DNA of 64,000 nucleotides from Pseudomonas sp. LS1212 (GCF_024741815.1 NZ_CP102951.1:3920001-3984000); one strand, 5' to 3'. Positions 1 to 7,910 are shown, numbered from the stretch's first letter. Numbers and translations are program-made. The notes: generated by a model from the letters alone, not told the origin.

Positions 1-536
1 CGACTTTTCATGTTGTAGCCGAGTTTCTTCAGCACCTTGCGGGCATCAGGCATTGCATGCGGGTCAACCTCATAACCCCAGGCCGGCCTTGCAATCGACA
101 GCACAGAGCCGAGGTGAGCCAGATCATTACCAGCAGTTTGTGGCTGAACCCCTCCTCCTTCCTCGCTCATGCGCCACAACGCAAAATCGACCAGGCGTTG
201 ACTGGTGATGTCGGAATCCAGCACCTCACCAAAATCGGTCTCAGCGATCGCTTTGAGTGTTGCTCGTTTCGTTTTCCCCAGCGGTCGAGCCTTCTCCAGT
301 TCAACCAGGTAGCGCTCGATCATTTCCTTGACCGAGAACCCCTTGCGGTTCGCCCGCTCGATCGCACCAGGTTCGGCTAGCTCGGTCTCCCGTCGTTTCG
401 CCCAAGCCTGGGCAGCCTGCTTGCGGGCGAATGTCTGGTTCTCTTGGTAGACTAGCTGCTTGTCGCGATTAATACGGATCTGGACGGTGTAGCTGGTTGT
501 GCCATCGGCCCTTTTGCGTGCTCTGATCGTTGCCAT
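1..536 (-). CDS. Tyrosine site-specific recombinase (integrase), N-terminal part, cut by window edge
   Basis: The minus strand reads open from ATG at 536 to the window edge, about 178 residues. It begins MATIRARKRADGTTSYTVQI, the short beta-rich arm-binding start of phage-type integrases. A helical core-binding (SAM-like) segment follows, around ERYLVELEKARPLGKT and SDITSQRLVDF. The catalytic domain (R-H-R-Y) lies outside the window, so activity cannot be judged. The gene diverges from dusA only about 100 bp away. That is the layout of the known integrase family that inserts elements at the 5' end of dusA. The rest of the element would lie beyond position 1. Integrase identity is well supported; membership of the dusA-targeting family is inferred from position. 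Confidence 0.88.
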   Translation of the reverse strand, partial: MATIRARKRADGTTSYTVQIRINRDKQLVYQENQTFARKQAAQAWAKRRETELAEPGAIERANRKGFSVKEMIERYLVELEKARPLGKTKRATLKAIAETDFGEVLDSDITSQRLVDFALWRMSEEGGGVQPQTAGNDLAHLGSVLSIARPAWGYEVDPHAMPDARKVLKKLGYNMKS

Positions 537-541
537 CTGGA

Positions 542-622
542 ATTGGTACACGTCGACTTTCGATTGGTACATTGTACCAACCACTTGGCAAAAATGCCCA
601 AAAAACCCCGAAAATCGGTACA
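542..622. repeat. Iterated GGTACA sites with a 17-bp palindrome between integrase and dusA
   Basis: The hexamer GGTACA preceded by TT or TC occurs at 543-550, 564-571, 573-580 (inverted) and 615-622. The middle pair forms the perfect palindrome TTGGTACATTGTACCAA at 564-580. The first two direct copies start 21 bp apart, two helical turns, and the last starts 51 bp after the second. They lie just upstream of the integrase start and between it and dusA. Integrase arm sites, excisionase sites or a repressor operator are all possible. This is inference from layout only. Confidence 0.55.
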
Positions 623-638
623 AAACACGTTGAGTGAA

Positions 639-1649
639 ATGTCAGTAAAAACAGCCTCAAACCCACAGATTACAAGCTCCGCGCTGTCTCGACGCTTCTC
701 CGTTGCGCCGATGATGGACTGGACCGACCGCCACTGCCGCTACTTCCTGCGCCTGCTCTCCAGCCGTGCCCTGCTCTACACCGAGATGGTCACCACCGGC
801 GCCCTGCTCAACGGTGATCACGAGCGCTTTCTGCGCCATGACGAAACCGAGCACCCGCTGGCCCTACAATTGGGCGGCAGTGTCCCGGCAGACCTGGCAG
901 CCTGCGCCCGCATGGCCGAAGAAGCCGGCTACGATGAGGTCAACCTCAACGTCGGCTGCCCGAGCGATCGTGTGCAGAACAATATGATCGGCGCCTGCCT
1001 GATGGGGCATCCGGCGTTGGTGGCCGATTGTGTGAAGGCGATGCGTGATGCGGTGTCGATTCCGGTGACGGTCAAGCACCGGATCGGGATCAACGGGCGC
1101 GACAGTTATGCCGAGCTGTGCGATTTCGTCGGGCAGGTGCGCGAAGCGGGCTGCCGCAGTTTTACCGTGCATGCGCGGATTGCGATTCTCGAGGGGCTGT
1201 CGCCGAAGGAGAACCGGGACATTCCGCCGCTGCGTTATGAAGTGGCTGCGCAGTTGAAGGCCGATTTTCCCGACCTTGAGATCGTGCTCAATGGCGGGAT
1301 CAAGACGATGGAAGAATGCCACACGCATCTGCAGACCTTTGATGGCGTGATGCTCGGGCGCGAGGCGTATCACAACCCGTATTTGCTGGCCGATGTCGAC
1401 CAGCAATTGTTTGGCAGCACGGCGCCGGTGATTTCCCGCAGTGAGGCGCTGGCGCGGCTGCGGCCTTATATTGCCGGGCATGTGGCGGCGGGGGGTTCGA
1501 TGCACCATATCACCCGGCATATCCTCGGGCTGGGCCAGGGTTTTCCGGGGGCGCGTAAGTTTCGGCAGTTGTTGTCGGTGGATATCCACAAGAGCAAGGA
1601 CCCGCTGGCGTTGCTCGATCAAGCCGGGCAGTTGCTCGAAGGCCGTTGA
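639..1649 (+). CDS. dusA: tRNA-dihydrouridine(20/20a) synthase DusA
   Basis: FMN- and NADPH-dependent reduction of uridines 20/20a in the D-loop of tRNA. The 336-residue protein matches DusA along its length: RFSVAPMMDWTDRHCRYFLR near residue 20, then NLNVGCPSDRVQ with the catalytic Cys at about 107, VKHRIGI, HARIAILEGLSPKENR and NGGIKTMEE in the TIM barrel. I chose ATG 639 (MSVKTASNPQ). The frame is open further upstream to TTG 543, but that stretch encodes an unusual Lys/Pro-rich leader and lies over the GGTACA repeats of the neighbouring element. The 5' end of this gene is the known target of dusA-directed integrases, so its first codons may have been rebuilt by the inserted element. ATG 594 is a possible alternative start. 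Confidence 0.94.
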   Translation: MSVKTASNPQITSSALSRRFSVAPMMDWTDRHCRYFLRLLSSRALLYTEMVTTGALLNGDHERFLRHDETEHPLALQLGGSVPADLAACARMAEEAGYDEVNLNVGCPSDRVQNNMIGACLMGHPALVADCVKAMRDAVSIPVTVKHRIGINGRDSYAELCDFVGQVREAGCRSFTVHARIAILEGLSPKENRDIPPLRYEVAAQLKADFPDLEIVLNGGIKTMEECHTHLQTFDGVMLGREAYHNPYLLADVDQQLFGSTAPVISRSEALARLRPYIAGHVAAGGSMHHITRHILGLGQGFPGARKFRQLLSVDIHKSKDPLALLDQAGQLLEGR

Positions 1650-1776
1650 TTACGGAACCTGTGCGGGGATTGGAAATCAAAATCATATCTTTTACCGTCT
1701 GCTGCCGCCCAGGCCCCTTGAGCGGGGGGCAGCGCTCGGGTAATGTCGTCCAAACCGCACAGGACAGAGCACGCAC

Positions 1777-2703
1777 ATGACTTCCAAGCTCGAACAACTG
1801 AAACAGTACACCACTGTAGTTGCCGACACCGGTGACAGTGAGGCCATTTCCCGTCTCAAGCCGGTCGACGCCACCACCAACCCTTCCCTGCTGCTCAAGG
1901 CGGCGGCCATGCCCGGTTATGCCGAGCTGCTGAACGACGCCGTGCGTGACAGCAAGGGCGATGCGGGCCTGGCTTGTGACCGTTTCGCGGTCGCGGTGGG
2001 CAGCCAGATCCTGAAAGTGATTCCTGGGCGTATCTCGACCGAGGTGGATGCGCGCCTGTCGTTCGACGAGAAAGCGTCGCTGGCCAAGGCCAATCAGCTG
2101 ATTGATCTGTACGAAAAAGCCGGCATCGGTCGTGAGCGCGTGCTGATCAAGCTGGCGTCGACCTGGGAAGGTATTCGCGCCGCTGAAAAGCTCGAGCGCG
2201 AAGGTATCCAGACCAACCTGACCCTGCTGTTTTCCTTTGCCCAGGCCGTGGCCTGTGCGGACGCCGGGGTGTATCTGATTTCGCCGTTCGTGGGCCGGAT
2301 CTACGACTGGTACAAGAAGGCCACCGGTACCGACTACGTCGGCTCGGAAGATCCTGGCGTGCAATCGGTGACGCGAATCTACAACTATTACAAGACCAAT
2401 GCCTTCAAGACCGTGGTCATGGGTGCGAGCTTCCGCAACCTGGGGCAGATCGAAGAATTGGCCGGCTGCGATCGCCTGACCATCAGCCCCGAACTGCTGC
2501 AGCAACTGGCCCAGGACGACGGCAAGCTGGTACGCAAGCTGAGCCCGGGCAATGCCGGCGAGCCACGCCAGAGCCTGAACGAAAGCCAGTTCCGCTGGGC
2601 CTCGAACGAAGACGCCATGGCCACCGAGAAGCTGGCCGAGGGCATCCGCCAGTTCGCTCGCGACCAGGAAAAACTCGAAGCCCTGCTCGCCGCCAAGGTC
2701 TGA
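1777..2703 (+). CDS. tal: Transaldolase
   Basis: Exchanges a dihydroxyacetone unit between sedoheptulose 7-phosphate and glyceraldehyde 3-phosphate in the non-oxidative pentose phosphate pathway. The 308-residue protein is a full-length class I transaldolase of the TalB type. Asp17 lies in VVADTGD, the strand motif DATTNPSLLLKA is present, and the Schiff-base Lys is K125 in RVLIKLASTWEGI. The ISPFVGRIYDWYK motif follows. A strong terminator lies just downstream. In PAO1 tal also follows dusA. Confidence 0.97.
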   Translation: MTSKLEQLKQYTTVVADTGDSEAISRLKPVDATTNPSLLLKAAAMPGYAELLNDAVRDSKGDAGLACDRFAVAVGSQILKVIPGRISTEVDARLSFDEKASLAKANQLIDLYEKAGIGRERVLIKLASTWEGIRAAEKLEREGIQTNLTLLFSFAQAVACADAGVYLISPFVGRIYDWYKKATGTDYVGSEDPGVQSVTRIYNYYKTNAFKTVVMGASFRNLGQIEELAGCDRLTISPELLQQLAQDDGKLVRKLSPGNAGEPRQSLNESQFRWASNEDAMATEKLAEGIRQFARDQEKLEALLAAKV

Positions 2704-2719
2704 TCGGCGCAGCGAACGC

Positions 2720-2756
2720 AAAAAGGGCGACTCCTCGCGGGGTCGCCCTTTTTATT
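2720..2756. terminator. Rho-independent terminator between tal and rssC (bidirectional)
   Basis: The arms GGGCGAC (2725-2731) and GTCGCCC (2742-2748) pair around a short GC-rich loop. The plus strand continues into TTTTTATT, ending tal. The A-run on the other side gives a T-run on the minus strand, so it can also stop transcripts arriving from rssBC. Confidence 0.9.
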
Positions 2757-2776
2757 GCCTGCCTTTCAGGCTGCGG

Positions 2777-3259
2777 TCAGGTCCGCTCCAGCGCATTGAC
2801 CAGGTCATGGAAGGCTTCACGATTGGAGTCGTTCAGGCCCATGAGGATCTTGTGCGCTTCGAGCACCTTGGCCTTGACCACCTCTTCGGACTGATCCTGC
2901 GATGGCAGGTCGGTCAGGCATTCCGGGCACGGGATCGGCCGGTCAACAATGTTGAACACCTGATCGAAGCCCATCGATTGCAGCAGCCGCGTGATGTCCT
3001 CGTGGGTGGTCACGACGGTTGGCAGCAGCCCGACTTTTTGCCGCGACAGGATCGACAGCTTGGCCAGCAGGCCCAATGTGGTGCTGTCGATGCTATTGGT
3101 TTCGGTCAGATCGATGACGATGGCCGAAAAATTCAGCGCCGTGAAGATCTTCTCAATAGTCGCATCCAACGCCGAACAGAGGGTAAGGCGTACTTCACCG
3201 ACAAATTTCAGAACGAAGGTGCCGTTCTGTTCGGCGAACTGGATTCTACCGGTACTCAT
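2777..3259 (-). CDS. rssC: Anti-sigma factor antagonist, STAS domain (RssC)
   Basis: 160 residues. The first 100 form a STAS domain of the SpoIIAA type: FVLKFVGEVRLTLCSALD, then VIDLTETNSIDSTTLGLLAKL with Ser/Thr residues at the usual phosphorylation position, then a C-terminal tail with CPEC. Such proteins bind and release an anti-sigma or partner factor depending on Ser phosphorylation. The start codon overlaps the stop of rssB by four bases, so the two are translationally coupled. The RssB PP2C domain is the likely phosphatase acting on this protein, following the Pseudomonas RssB/RssC pair. The partner kinase is not in the window. Confidence 0.88.
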   Translation of the reverse strand: MSTGRIQFAEQNGTFVLKFVGEVRLTLCSALDATIEKIFTALNFSAIVIDLTETNSIDSTTLGLLAKLSILSRQKVGLLPTVVTTHEDITRLLQSMGFDQVFNIVDRPIPCPECLTDLPSQDQSEEVVKAKVLEAHKILMGLNDSNREAFHDLVNALERT

Positions 3260-4512
3260 TCAAGATTCCTGCTTAACACCAATAGGGCGATATCATCCGG
3301 CATCTCCCCAAGCGTAGCCAATCCAAAACGTTGCCGCAGCCCATCCAGGCTGCCGCCCGCTGCCTTGACTATCTCAGGCAAGGCCGCTTCTTTATCTTTG
3401 AGTGTCTCACCGGGCAAAAGGTCCAATATGCCATCAGATAACAGGGTCAGGCTGAAGCTGGGGGGCAGCTCGAGCACCTGGTCCTGGTAGGTGGCTTCAT
3501 TGAACAGGCCGACCGGCAGGCCACGCCCTTCCAGATAGCGGCTCTGGCCCGGCGTGAACAGCACTGGCAGCGGCAGGTGCCCGCCGATGCTGTAGGTCAA
3601 TATCCCGGTTTCTTCGTCGATCACACCGCCAACCATTGTCACATGTTTGCCCAGCTTGCAGTTGATCAGGCCACGGTTGATGTGCCCGAGCACTTCCGAC
3701 GGCTTGAACTCTGGCATGGTGCCATTGCGCTTGGATTCGAACAGCAGGCGCGTGGTCATGAACTTCAGCAGCACGGTGACGAACGCCGATGACGCGCCAT
3801 GCCCGGACACGTCGGCCAGGTAGAAGCCGATACGCCGGTCATCGACGCGGAAATAGTCGACGAAGTCGCCCGACAGGTACAACGACGGGATGATCTCGTG
3901 ATCGAATTGCAAGCCATCGACCAGCCACGGGCTTTCCGGCAGCATGTTAATCTGCACCTGGCGCCCGGCGTTCTGGTCTTCCTGCAACAAGTGCAGGCTG
4001 GCTTCGAGCTCGCGGTTGGCGGTCTCGAGCTTCTGCCGGTAGCGCTTGTTTTCCAGCAGCAGGTGCGCACGGTCCAGCGCTCGGTGAACCGAATGCTCGA
4101 GCACCGCGAGGTCTTCCAGAGGCTTGATCAGGTAGTCGGCAGCGCCCAGGCGCAAGGCCTCGACCGCATCGTTCATGACACCCGCGCCAGAAACGACGAT
4201 TACCGGGAGATCCGGAGTGCGTTCGGTGACCTGTCGAATCAGCTCAAGGCCGCCCATTTGAGGCATGCGCAAGTCGCAGATCACAAGATCGGGCTGCTGC
4301 TGCTCGAATACCTCGAGCCCCTGCAAGCCATTGTTTGCCTGCAGGACGCTGAAGCCACTGTCTTCAAGGTAGGCTGCAAGGCTTGCGCGCACTACGTCGT
4401 CATCATCGATTATCAGCAGCGTGGCACTGGTTTTGTGCATGTGGGCAAACGGCGCCAGAAATTGGTTGGCGTAGGCGGCTTGGCTGGGCCTGAGCACACT
4501 TACTGGATTCAC
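3256..4512 (-). CDS. rssB: Response regulator with PP2C-type phosphatase domain (RssB)
   Basis: An N-terminal receiver domain (LLIIDDDDVVRASL, phospho-acceptor Asp in DLVICDLRMPQMGG, Lys in DYLIKPLED) is followed by a coiled linker and a PP2C/SpoIIE-like Ser phosphatase domain with FVDYFRVDD, LADVSGHG and LLSDGILD. This matches Pseudomonas RssB, which regulates RpoS and, unlike E. coli RssB, keeps an intact phosphatase-like domain. I give GTG 4512 as the start because AGAGAGG lies six bases upstream. ATG 4440 (MHKTSATLLIIDDDD) has no clear ribosome site, but it puts the phospho-Asp near residue 56 as in other receivers, so it remains a serious alternative. Overlaps rssC by four bases. Confidence 0.88.
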   Translation of the reverse strand: MNPVSVLRPSQAAYANQFLAPFAHMHKTSATLLIIDDDDVVRASLAAYLEDSGFSVLQANNGLQGLEVFEQQQPDLVICDLRMPQMGGLELIRQVTERTPDLPVIVVSGAGVMNDAVEALRLGAADYLIKPLEDLAVLEHSVHRALDRAHLLLENKRYRQKLETANRELEASLHLLQEDQNAGRQVQINMLPESPWLVDGLQFDHEIIPSLYLSGDFVDYFRVDDRRIGFYLADVSGHGASSAFVTVLLKFMTTRLLFESKRNGTMPEFKPSEVLGHINRGLINCKLGKHVTMVGGVIDEETGILTYSIGGHLPLPVLFTPGQSRYLEGRGLPVGLFNEATYQDQVLELPPSFSLTLLSDGILDLLPGETLKDKEAALPEIVKAAGGSLDGLRQRFGLATLGEMPDDIALLVLSRNLE

Positions 4513-4721
4513 TTCTAGCCTCTCTGTCTATTGAGTTGTAGGACAATAAGTCCTGCACTGCAACTCTCAGAGGTGCCCTGTAAGGCGCTGACGGTACTCC
4601 CATCCGCCGGGCGTTTCAAGCTCGCACCGATGGTCGCTTGAGGTCTTTAGCGCTCAAATGACCGGGAGTTATAAAAACCTGTTTCAGCCCAACCTAATGG
4701 TTGGATGGACCTTTATGCGCG

Positions 4722-4745
4722 CAAGGCGGCCAGATGGCCGCCTTG
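4722..4745. terminator. Hairpin downstream of mlaA
   Basis: Perfect 10-bp arms, CAAGGCGGCC and GGCCGCCTTG, surround a four-base loop just past the mlaA stop. The minus-strand side lacks a good T-run, so termination efficiency is uncertain. Confidence 0.55.
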
Positions 4746-4764
4746 TGTGGTTTTCAGCCGGCGA

Positions 4765-5466
4765 TCAGAAGTCGTCTTCGACTTGCCCGTCCTTGACCTT
4801 GAACTCGCGGTTCTGCAAGTAGGCATTGCGAATGAATGTGTATTTGTCGCCCTGGATCAGCTTCTCGGCCGACAGCAGGCTGGCGCGGGTATCGATCACG
4901 TCGACAGCGAGCAGGGAATAGCGCGTCGGCTCATGATCGATGTAGCGATAAGGCTTGGTGTAGGAGTCCGGGTACTTGGCGATGGCGTCGCGCACGGTGC
5001 TGGGGCCGAAAAACGGCAGGACCACGTACGGACCGCTGCTGGTGCCCCAGTAGCCCAGGGTCTGGCCGAAGTCTTCATCGTTGCGTTGCAGGCCCATCCT
5101 GGTGCCAATGTCGAAGAAACCGAACAAGCCGAAGGTGGTGTTGAAGATCAAGCGCGCGGTGTCGACACCGGCTGCCTGGGGCTTCAACTGAAACACATTG
5201 TTGGCCAGGTTGCCGACGTCGCCCACGTTGCGGAACATGTTGTGGATGCCGTCTTCAAGAATCTGCGGAGTGACGAACTGGTAGCCCTGCGCCAGTGGCT
5301 TGAGCGCATACGTGTCGAGCGTGTCGTTGAACCGGAAGATAACCCGGTTGACACCTTCCCAAGGATCCTCCTCGGCTGCCTGGGCGGCCACAGGCACCAG
5401 AACCACGCTGGCGTACAGACAGGTCCGGACAAGACGATCGATCAATCCTGCACCGATCACACGCAT
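4765..5466 (-). CDS. mlaA: Phospholipid-retrograde-transport protein MlaA/VacJ
   Basis: Outer-membrane component of the Mla system, which removes misplaced phospholipids from the outer leaflet. The 233-residue protein has an N-terminal hydrophobic export signal (TCLYASVVLVPVAAQA) and then the MlaA fold: DPWEGVNRVIFRFNDTLD, VGNLANNVFQLK, RLIFNTTFGLFGFFDIG, FGQTLGYWG and YVVLPFFGPSTVRD. The classical lipobox is not evident here. ATG 5466 is preceded by GAGGAG; the frame extends a few codons upstream without support. The gene stands alone, transcribed away from the HAD-like gene. Confidence 0.93.
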   Translation of the reverse strand: MRVIGAGLIDRLVRTCLYASVVLVPVAAQAAEEDPWEGVNRVIFRFNDTLDTYALKPLAQGYQFVTPQILEDGIHNMFRNVGDVGNLANNVFQLKPQAAGVDTARLIFNTTFGLFGFFDIGTRMGLQRNDEDFGQTLGYWGTSSGPYVVLPFFGPSTVRDAIAKYPDSYTKPYRYIDHEPTRYSLLAVDVIDTRASLLSAEKLIQGDKYTFIRNAYLQNREFKVKDGQVEDDF

Positions 5467-5663
5467 ACACTCACTCCTCGAAATCACTGTGGCGGGCACT
5501 AAGCCGTACGACCATCAAACGGCAAGTATACGGCCTGGGCTGTCGATTGGGCAGGTTTGCGCTCCTTTGGCCGTAGGACGCCTGTCTTCTACGGCATCAC
5601 CTGACGGTCACCGGACTGTCATGGACCGCAGGTAGCCTGACTCGTTATTTCAGGGACGTTGCC

Positions 5664-6260
5664 ATGCCACAACCTGCCCCCTTTACCGCCTTGCTTTTTG
5701 GCCTCAGTGGCTGCCTGGTCGACGCGAGTGCCCGCTTTCACGCACGGGCCGATTCCGACGAACCGGCGCAGGCCATTCCCGGCGCCCTGGAAACCCTCAA
5801 CACCCTGCATGAGCAAGGCGTGCCCTGTGCCTGGCTGGACGAGTTGCCCGAGGCCGTCAGCCAGCACTTGGCAACCCCTCTGCCCGACTGGGTCGCCCCG
5901 ATCAACAACACCTGGGAGCACGGGCGCTGGCCAGCTCCCGATGCCTGTTGGCGGGCGCTGATGGCGCTCAGGGTCGAGCGACTGGAAGGTTGCGTACTGG
6001 TCAGTGGTGAGCCGAAGTTGCTGCAGGCGGGCCTCAATGCCGGCCTCTGGACCATTGGCCTGGCGTCCTCCGGCCCGCTGTGCGGCGCATCGGACACTCA
6101 ATGGCAAACGCTGACCGCCCAGGAGCAGGAACACCAACGCGCCAAGGCGACGCTACGATTGTTCAACCTGGGCGTGCATTCGGTGATCGACCACCTGATG
6201 GAGCTCGACGCCTGCCTGTGGGACATCGGTCAACGTCGGCTCAAGGGTGAAAGACCTTGA
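5664..6260 (+). CDS. HAD-superfamily-like protein with degenerate nucleophile motif
   Basis: 198 residues resembling phosphoglycolate/phosphonatase-type HAD hydrolases. Motif I reads LLFGLSGCLVDAS where active enzymes have the DxD pair (FDLDGTLVD). Both Asp residues, nucleophile and acid/base, are therefore Gly and Ser. Later parts are HAD-like: a cap region after IPGALETLNTLHEQGVP, VLVSGEPKLLQAGLNAGLWTIGL in the motif III area, and a C-terminal helix. Catalysis by the normal phospho-Asp route is not possible, so a binding or regulatory role is more likely. ATG 5664 is preceded by CAGGGA. The C-terminus (LFNLGVHSVIDHLMELD) resembles the ending of such Pseudomonas proteins and argues against recent decay. 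Confidence 0.75.
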   Translation: MPQPAPFTALLFGLSGCLVDASARFHARADSDEPAQAIPGALETLNTLHEQGVPCAWLDELPEAVSQHLATPLPDWVAPINNTWEHGRWPAPDACWRALMALRVERLEGCVLVSGEPKLLQAGLNAGLWTIGLASSGPLCGASDTQWQTLTAQEQEHQRAKATLRLFNLGVHSVIDHLMELDACLWDIGQRRLKGERP

Positions 6261-6381
6261 TACATCCGTGTTGATCAGGATCATGCAGGCAGCGCCCGAG
6301 TGGATTAATCTAAAGTCAGTGATGGACCTTTCGCATGCTGCCAGGGTCCATGGCTGTGCCTACCATTTGAGGGAGAACGCC

Positions 6382-6645
6382 ATGCCTGCCCGCGAACTGC
6401 AAGAGAAATTGAACGCCTTGCGCGAGCAATTGGAGCAAAACCCACCGCACTCCGAAGCGGAGCGGGCCGATTTGCAGCTTTTGATGCAGCAGATCGAACT
6501 GCAAATTCAACTGGAAACAAAAACTCAGGACTCCAGCCTGGCCGACGAAGTCAACCTGGCCGTCGAACAATTCGAACTCACGCATCCGGGAGTGGCGGCA
6601 GCGCTGCGCAATATCGTTCAGGCCCTGGGCAATATGGGTATCTGA
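6382..6645 (+). CDS. DUF4404 family small protein
   Basis: 87 residues, all helical and highly charged: MPARELQEKLNALREQLEQ, then LLMQQIELQIQLETK and a C-terminal helix HPGVAAALRNIVQALGNMGI. The pattern fits the DUF4404 family of short coiled-coil proteins with no known role. ATG 6382 is chosen because GAGGGAG lies seven bases upstream. The frame is open back to 6247, but that part has no family support. Confidence 0.75.
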   Translation: MPARELQEKLNALREQLEQNPPHSEAERADLQLLMQQIELQIQLETKTQDSSLADEVNLAVEQFELTHPGVAAALRNIVQALGNMGI

Positions 6646-6649
6646 ACCC

Positions 6650-6680
6650 TACAAAAAGCCCCGTCGTTCAGACGGGGCCA
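6650..6680 (-). terminator. Rho-independent terminator of queF
   Basis: The stem GCCCCGTC / GACGGGGC with a GTTCA-type loop is followed on the minus strand by TTTTTGT. It serves queF, and its hairpin may also stop the DUF4404 transcript from the other side. Confidence 0.85.
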
Positions 6681-6714
6681 AGATCGCCGACCAACCCCAT
6701 GCCGCTGAATGGCC

Positions 6715-7545
6715 TTACTGCCGAACCAGGCGCAAATTCTGCTCGGTCACGGCTTCGGTGCTGCGGTAGGGGTTGATATCCAGCCCGCCCCGGCGCACGT
6801 AACGGGCGTAGACGGTCAGGGCCTGCGGCTTGAGCAGCCGCTGCAGGTCCAGGAAAATCCGCTCCACGCATTGCTCATGAAAATCGGCATGCTGACGGAA
6901 GCTGACCAGATAGGCCAGGAAGCTGGCGTGGTCGAGCGCCGCGCCGCGGTAGTGCACCGTCACACTGCCCCAGTCCGGCTGGCCGGTCACTGGGCAGTTG
7001 GATTTGAGCAAATGGCTGTGCAGGCTTTCTTCAATGACTCGCTCGGCATCGCAGCGCAGCAATTGCGGTTGTGGCTGCTCGTAGTTACTGATGCTGACAT
7101 CCAGCTCATCGATACAAACGCCCGGCAAGGCATGCACGCCTTCTGCCTCCACCTCGGCCAGGGTTCGCACGCGAACACCCACCGGCTTGCCGGCTGCGGC
7201 CGAGAGGTCTTTTTCCAGGCATGCCTGTACCGCCTGCACCGATTCGAACGGCGTCTGGTTCAACGAATTGAGGTAAAGCTTGAAGGACTTCGATTCGATG
7301 ATATTCGGCGACTCGGCCGGAATGCTGAACTCGCCGATGGCGACCACAGGCTTGCCCGATGGCAACAGCCAGGACAGCTCGAAGCAGTTCCAGAAGTCCA
7401 CGCCCTTGTACGGCAGCGTGTCGGCGGTCAAGCCCAGTTCGGCCCACTTGGCTGCGCGCGGGATAGGGAACAGCAACGACGGCGTGTAGGTAGAGATGTA
7501 TTCGCTGGACTTGCCCAACGGCGAATGTTCGGCTGCGGGATGCAT
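6715..7545 (-). CDS. queF: NADPH-dependent 7-cyano-7-deazaguanine reductase QueF
   Basis: Reduces preQ0 to preQ1 in queuosine synthesis. The 276-residue protein is the long two-domain type: an N-terminal T-fold half with the NADPH signature ESKSFKLYLNS (residues 84-94), and a C-terminal half with the thioimide-forming Cys184 and Asp191 in SNCPVTGQPDWGS, then VSFRQHADFHEQC. All expected residues are present. In PAO1 queF likewise sits next to a cupredoxin gene and the copper regulators. Confidence 0.97.
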   Translation of the reverse strand: MHPAAEHSPLGKSSEYISTYTPSLLFPIPRAAKWAELGLTADTLPYKGVDFWNCFELSWLLPSGKPVVAIGEFSIPAESPNIIESKSFKLYLNSLNQTPFESVQAVQACLEKDLSAAAGKPVGVRVRTLAEVEAEGVHALPGVCIDELDVSISNYEQPQPQLLRCDAERVIEESLHSHLLKSNCPVTGQPDWGSVTVHYRGAALDHASFLAYLVSFRQHADFHEQCVERIFLDLQRLLKPQALTVYARYVRRGGLDINPYRSTEAVTEQNLRLVRQ

Positions 7546-7612
7546 GGCGGAAACCTGACTGAATAAACTGGCATAGTTTATCGGGTTTGCGCCATGCTTG
7601 GGACCCGTCGTG

Positions 7613-7755
7613 CTATTTGGCGATCTTTAGCGTGCCGACCATGCCTGCCTGGTAGTGGCCGGGTACGTTGCAGGCGAACTCGATGCCGCTGGCCTGGCTG
7701 AAGGTCCAGGCAGGCTGAGGGCCATCAGGCCGGCGGCCATGAGTATGCCGTTCAT
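7613..7755 (-). pseudogene. Remnant of a plastocyanin/azurin-like cupredoxin gene
   Basis: The start codon (7755) and a signal-peptide-like run MNGILMAAGLMALSLP are followed, in a shifted frame, by the end of a type-1 copper protein: WTFSQASGIEFACNVPGHYQ, then AGMVGTLKIAK and a stop at 7613. The Cys-His-Met copper ligands of the C-terminal loop survive. The whole middle of the protein is missing and the join is out of frame. The simplest explanation is one internal deletion. The position between queF and copR matches the cupredoxin gene PA2807 of PAO1. The product cannot be functional as it stands. Confidence 0.8.
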
Positions 7756-7820
7756 CTTCGTATGCTCCATCAGACGATAATCAGGCTGTGCGACACTGTA
7801 GAAAACCGCCACTGGCAGCG

Positions 7821-7851
7821 AGCTGACGAAAAGATTACAACTTTGTCAGCT
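7821..7851. promoter_or_regulatory. Inverted repeat upstream of copR, candidate CopR operator
   Basis: The arms AGCTGACGAAA (7821-7831) and CTTTGTCAGCT (7841-7851) are near-perfect inverted copies around a nine-base AT-rich centre. They lie between the cupredoxin remnant and copR, which are divergent. Palindromes with GACA/TGTC halves are typical of heavy-metal regulators of the CusR/CopR type. Assignment to CopR is inference. Confidence 0.5.
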
Positions 7852-7910
7852 TGCGCCAGAGCCCGCGCGCTCAGGGTATAAAGCCTCGGAGCCATTGCCA
7901 TGAGTCATCC

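Noticed and set aside
543..638. Longer dusA start from TTG 543 or ATG 594
   Set aside because: The extra residues do not resemble DusA and overlap the repeat-rich element boundary; ATG 639 fits the family better.
7546..7612. preQ1 riboswitch in front of queF
   Set aside because: The short leader shows no preQ1 aptamer pattern that I can fold by eye.
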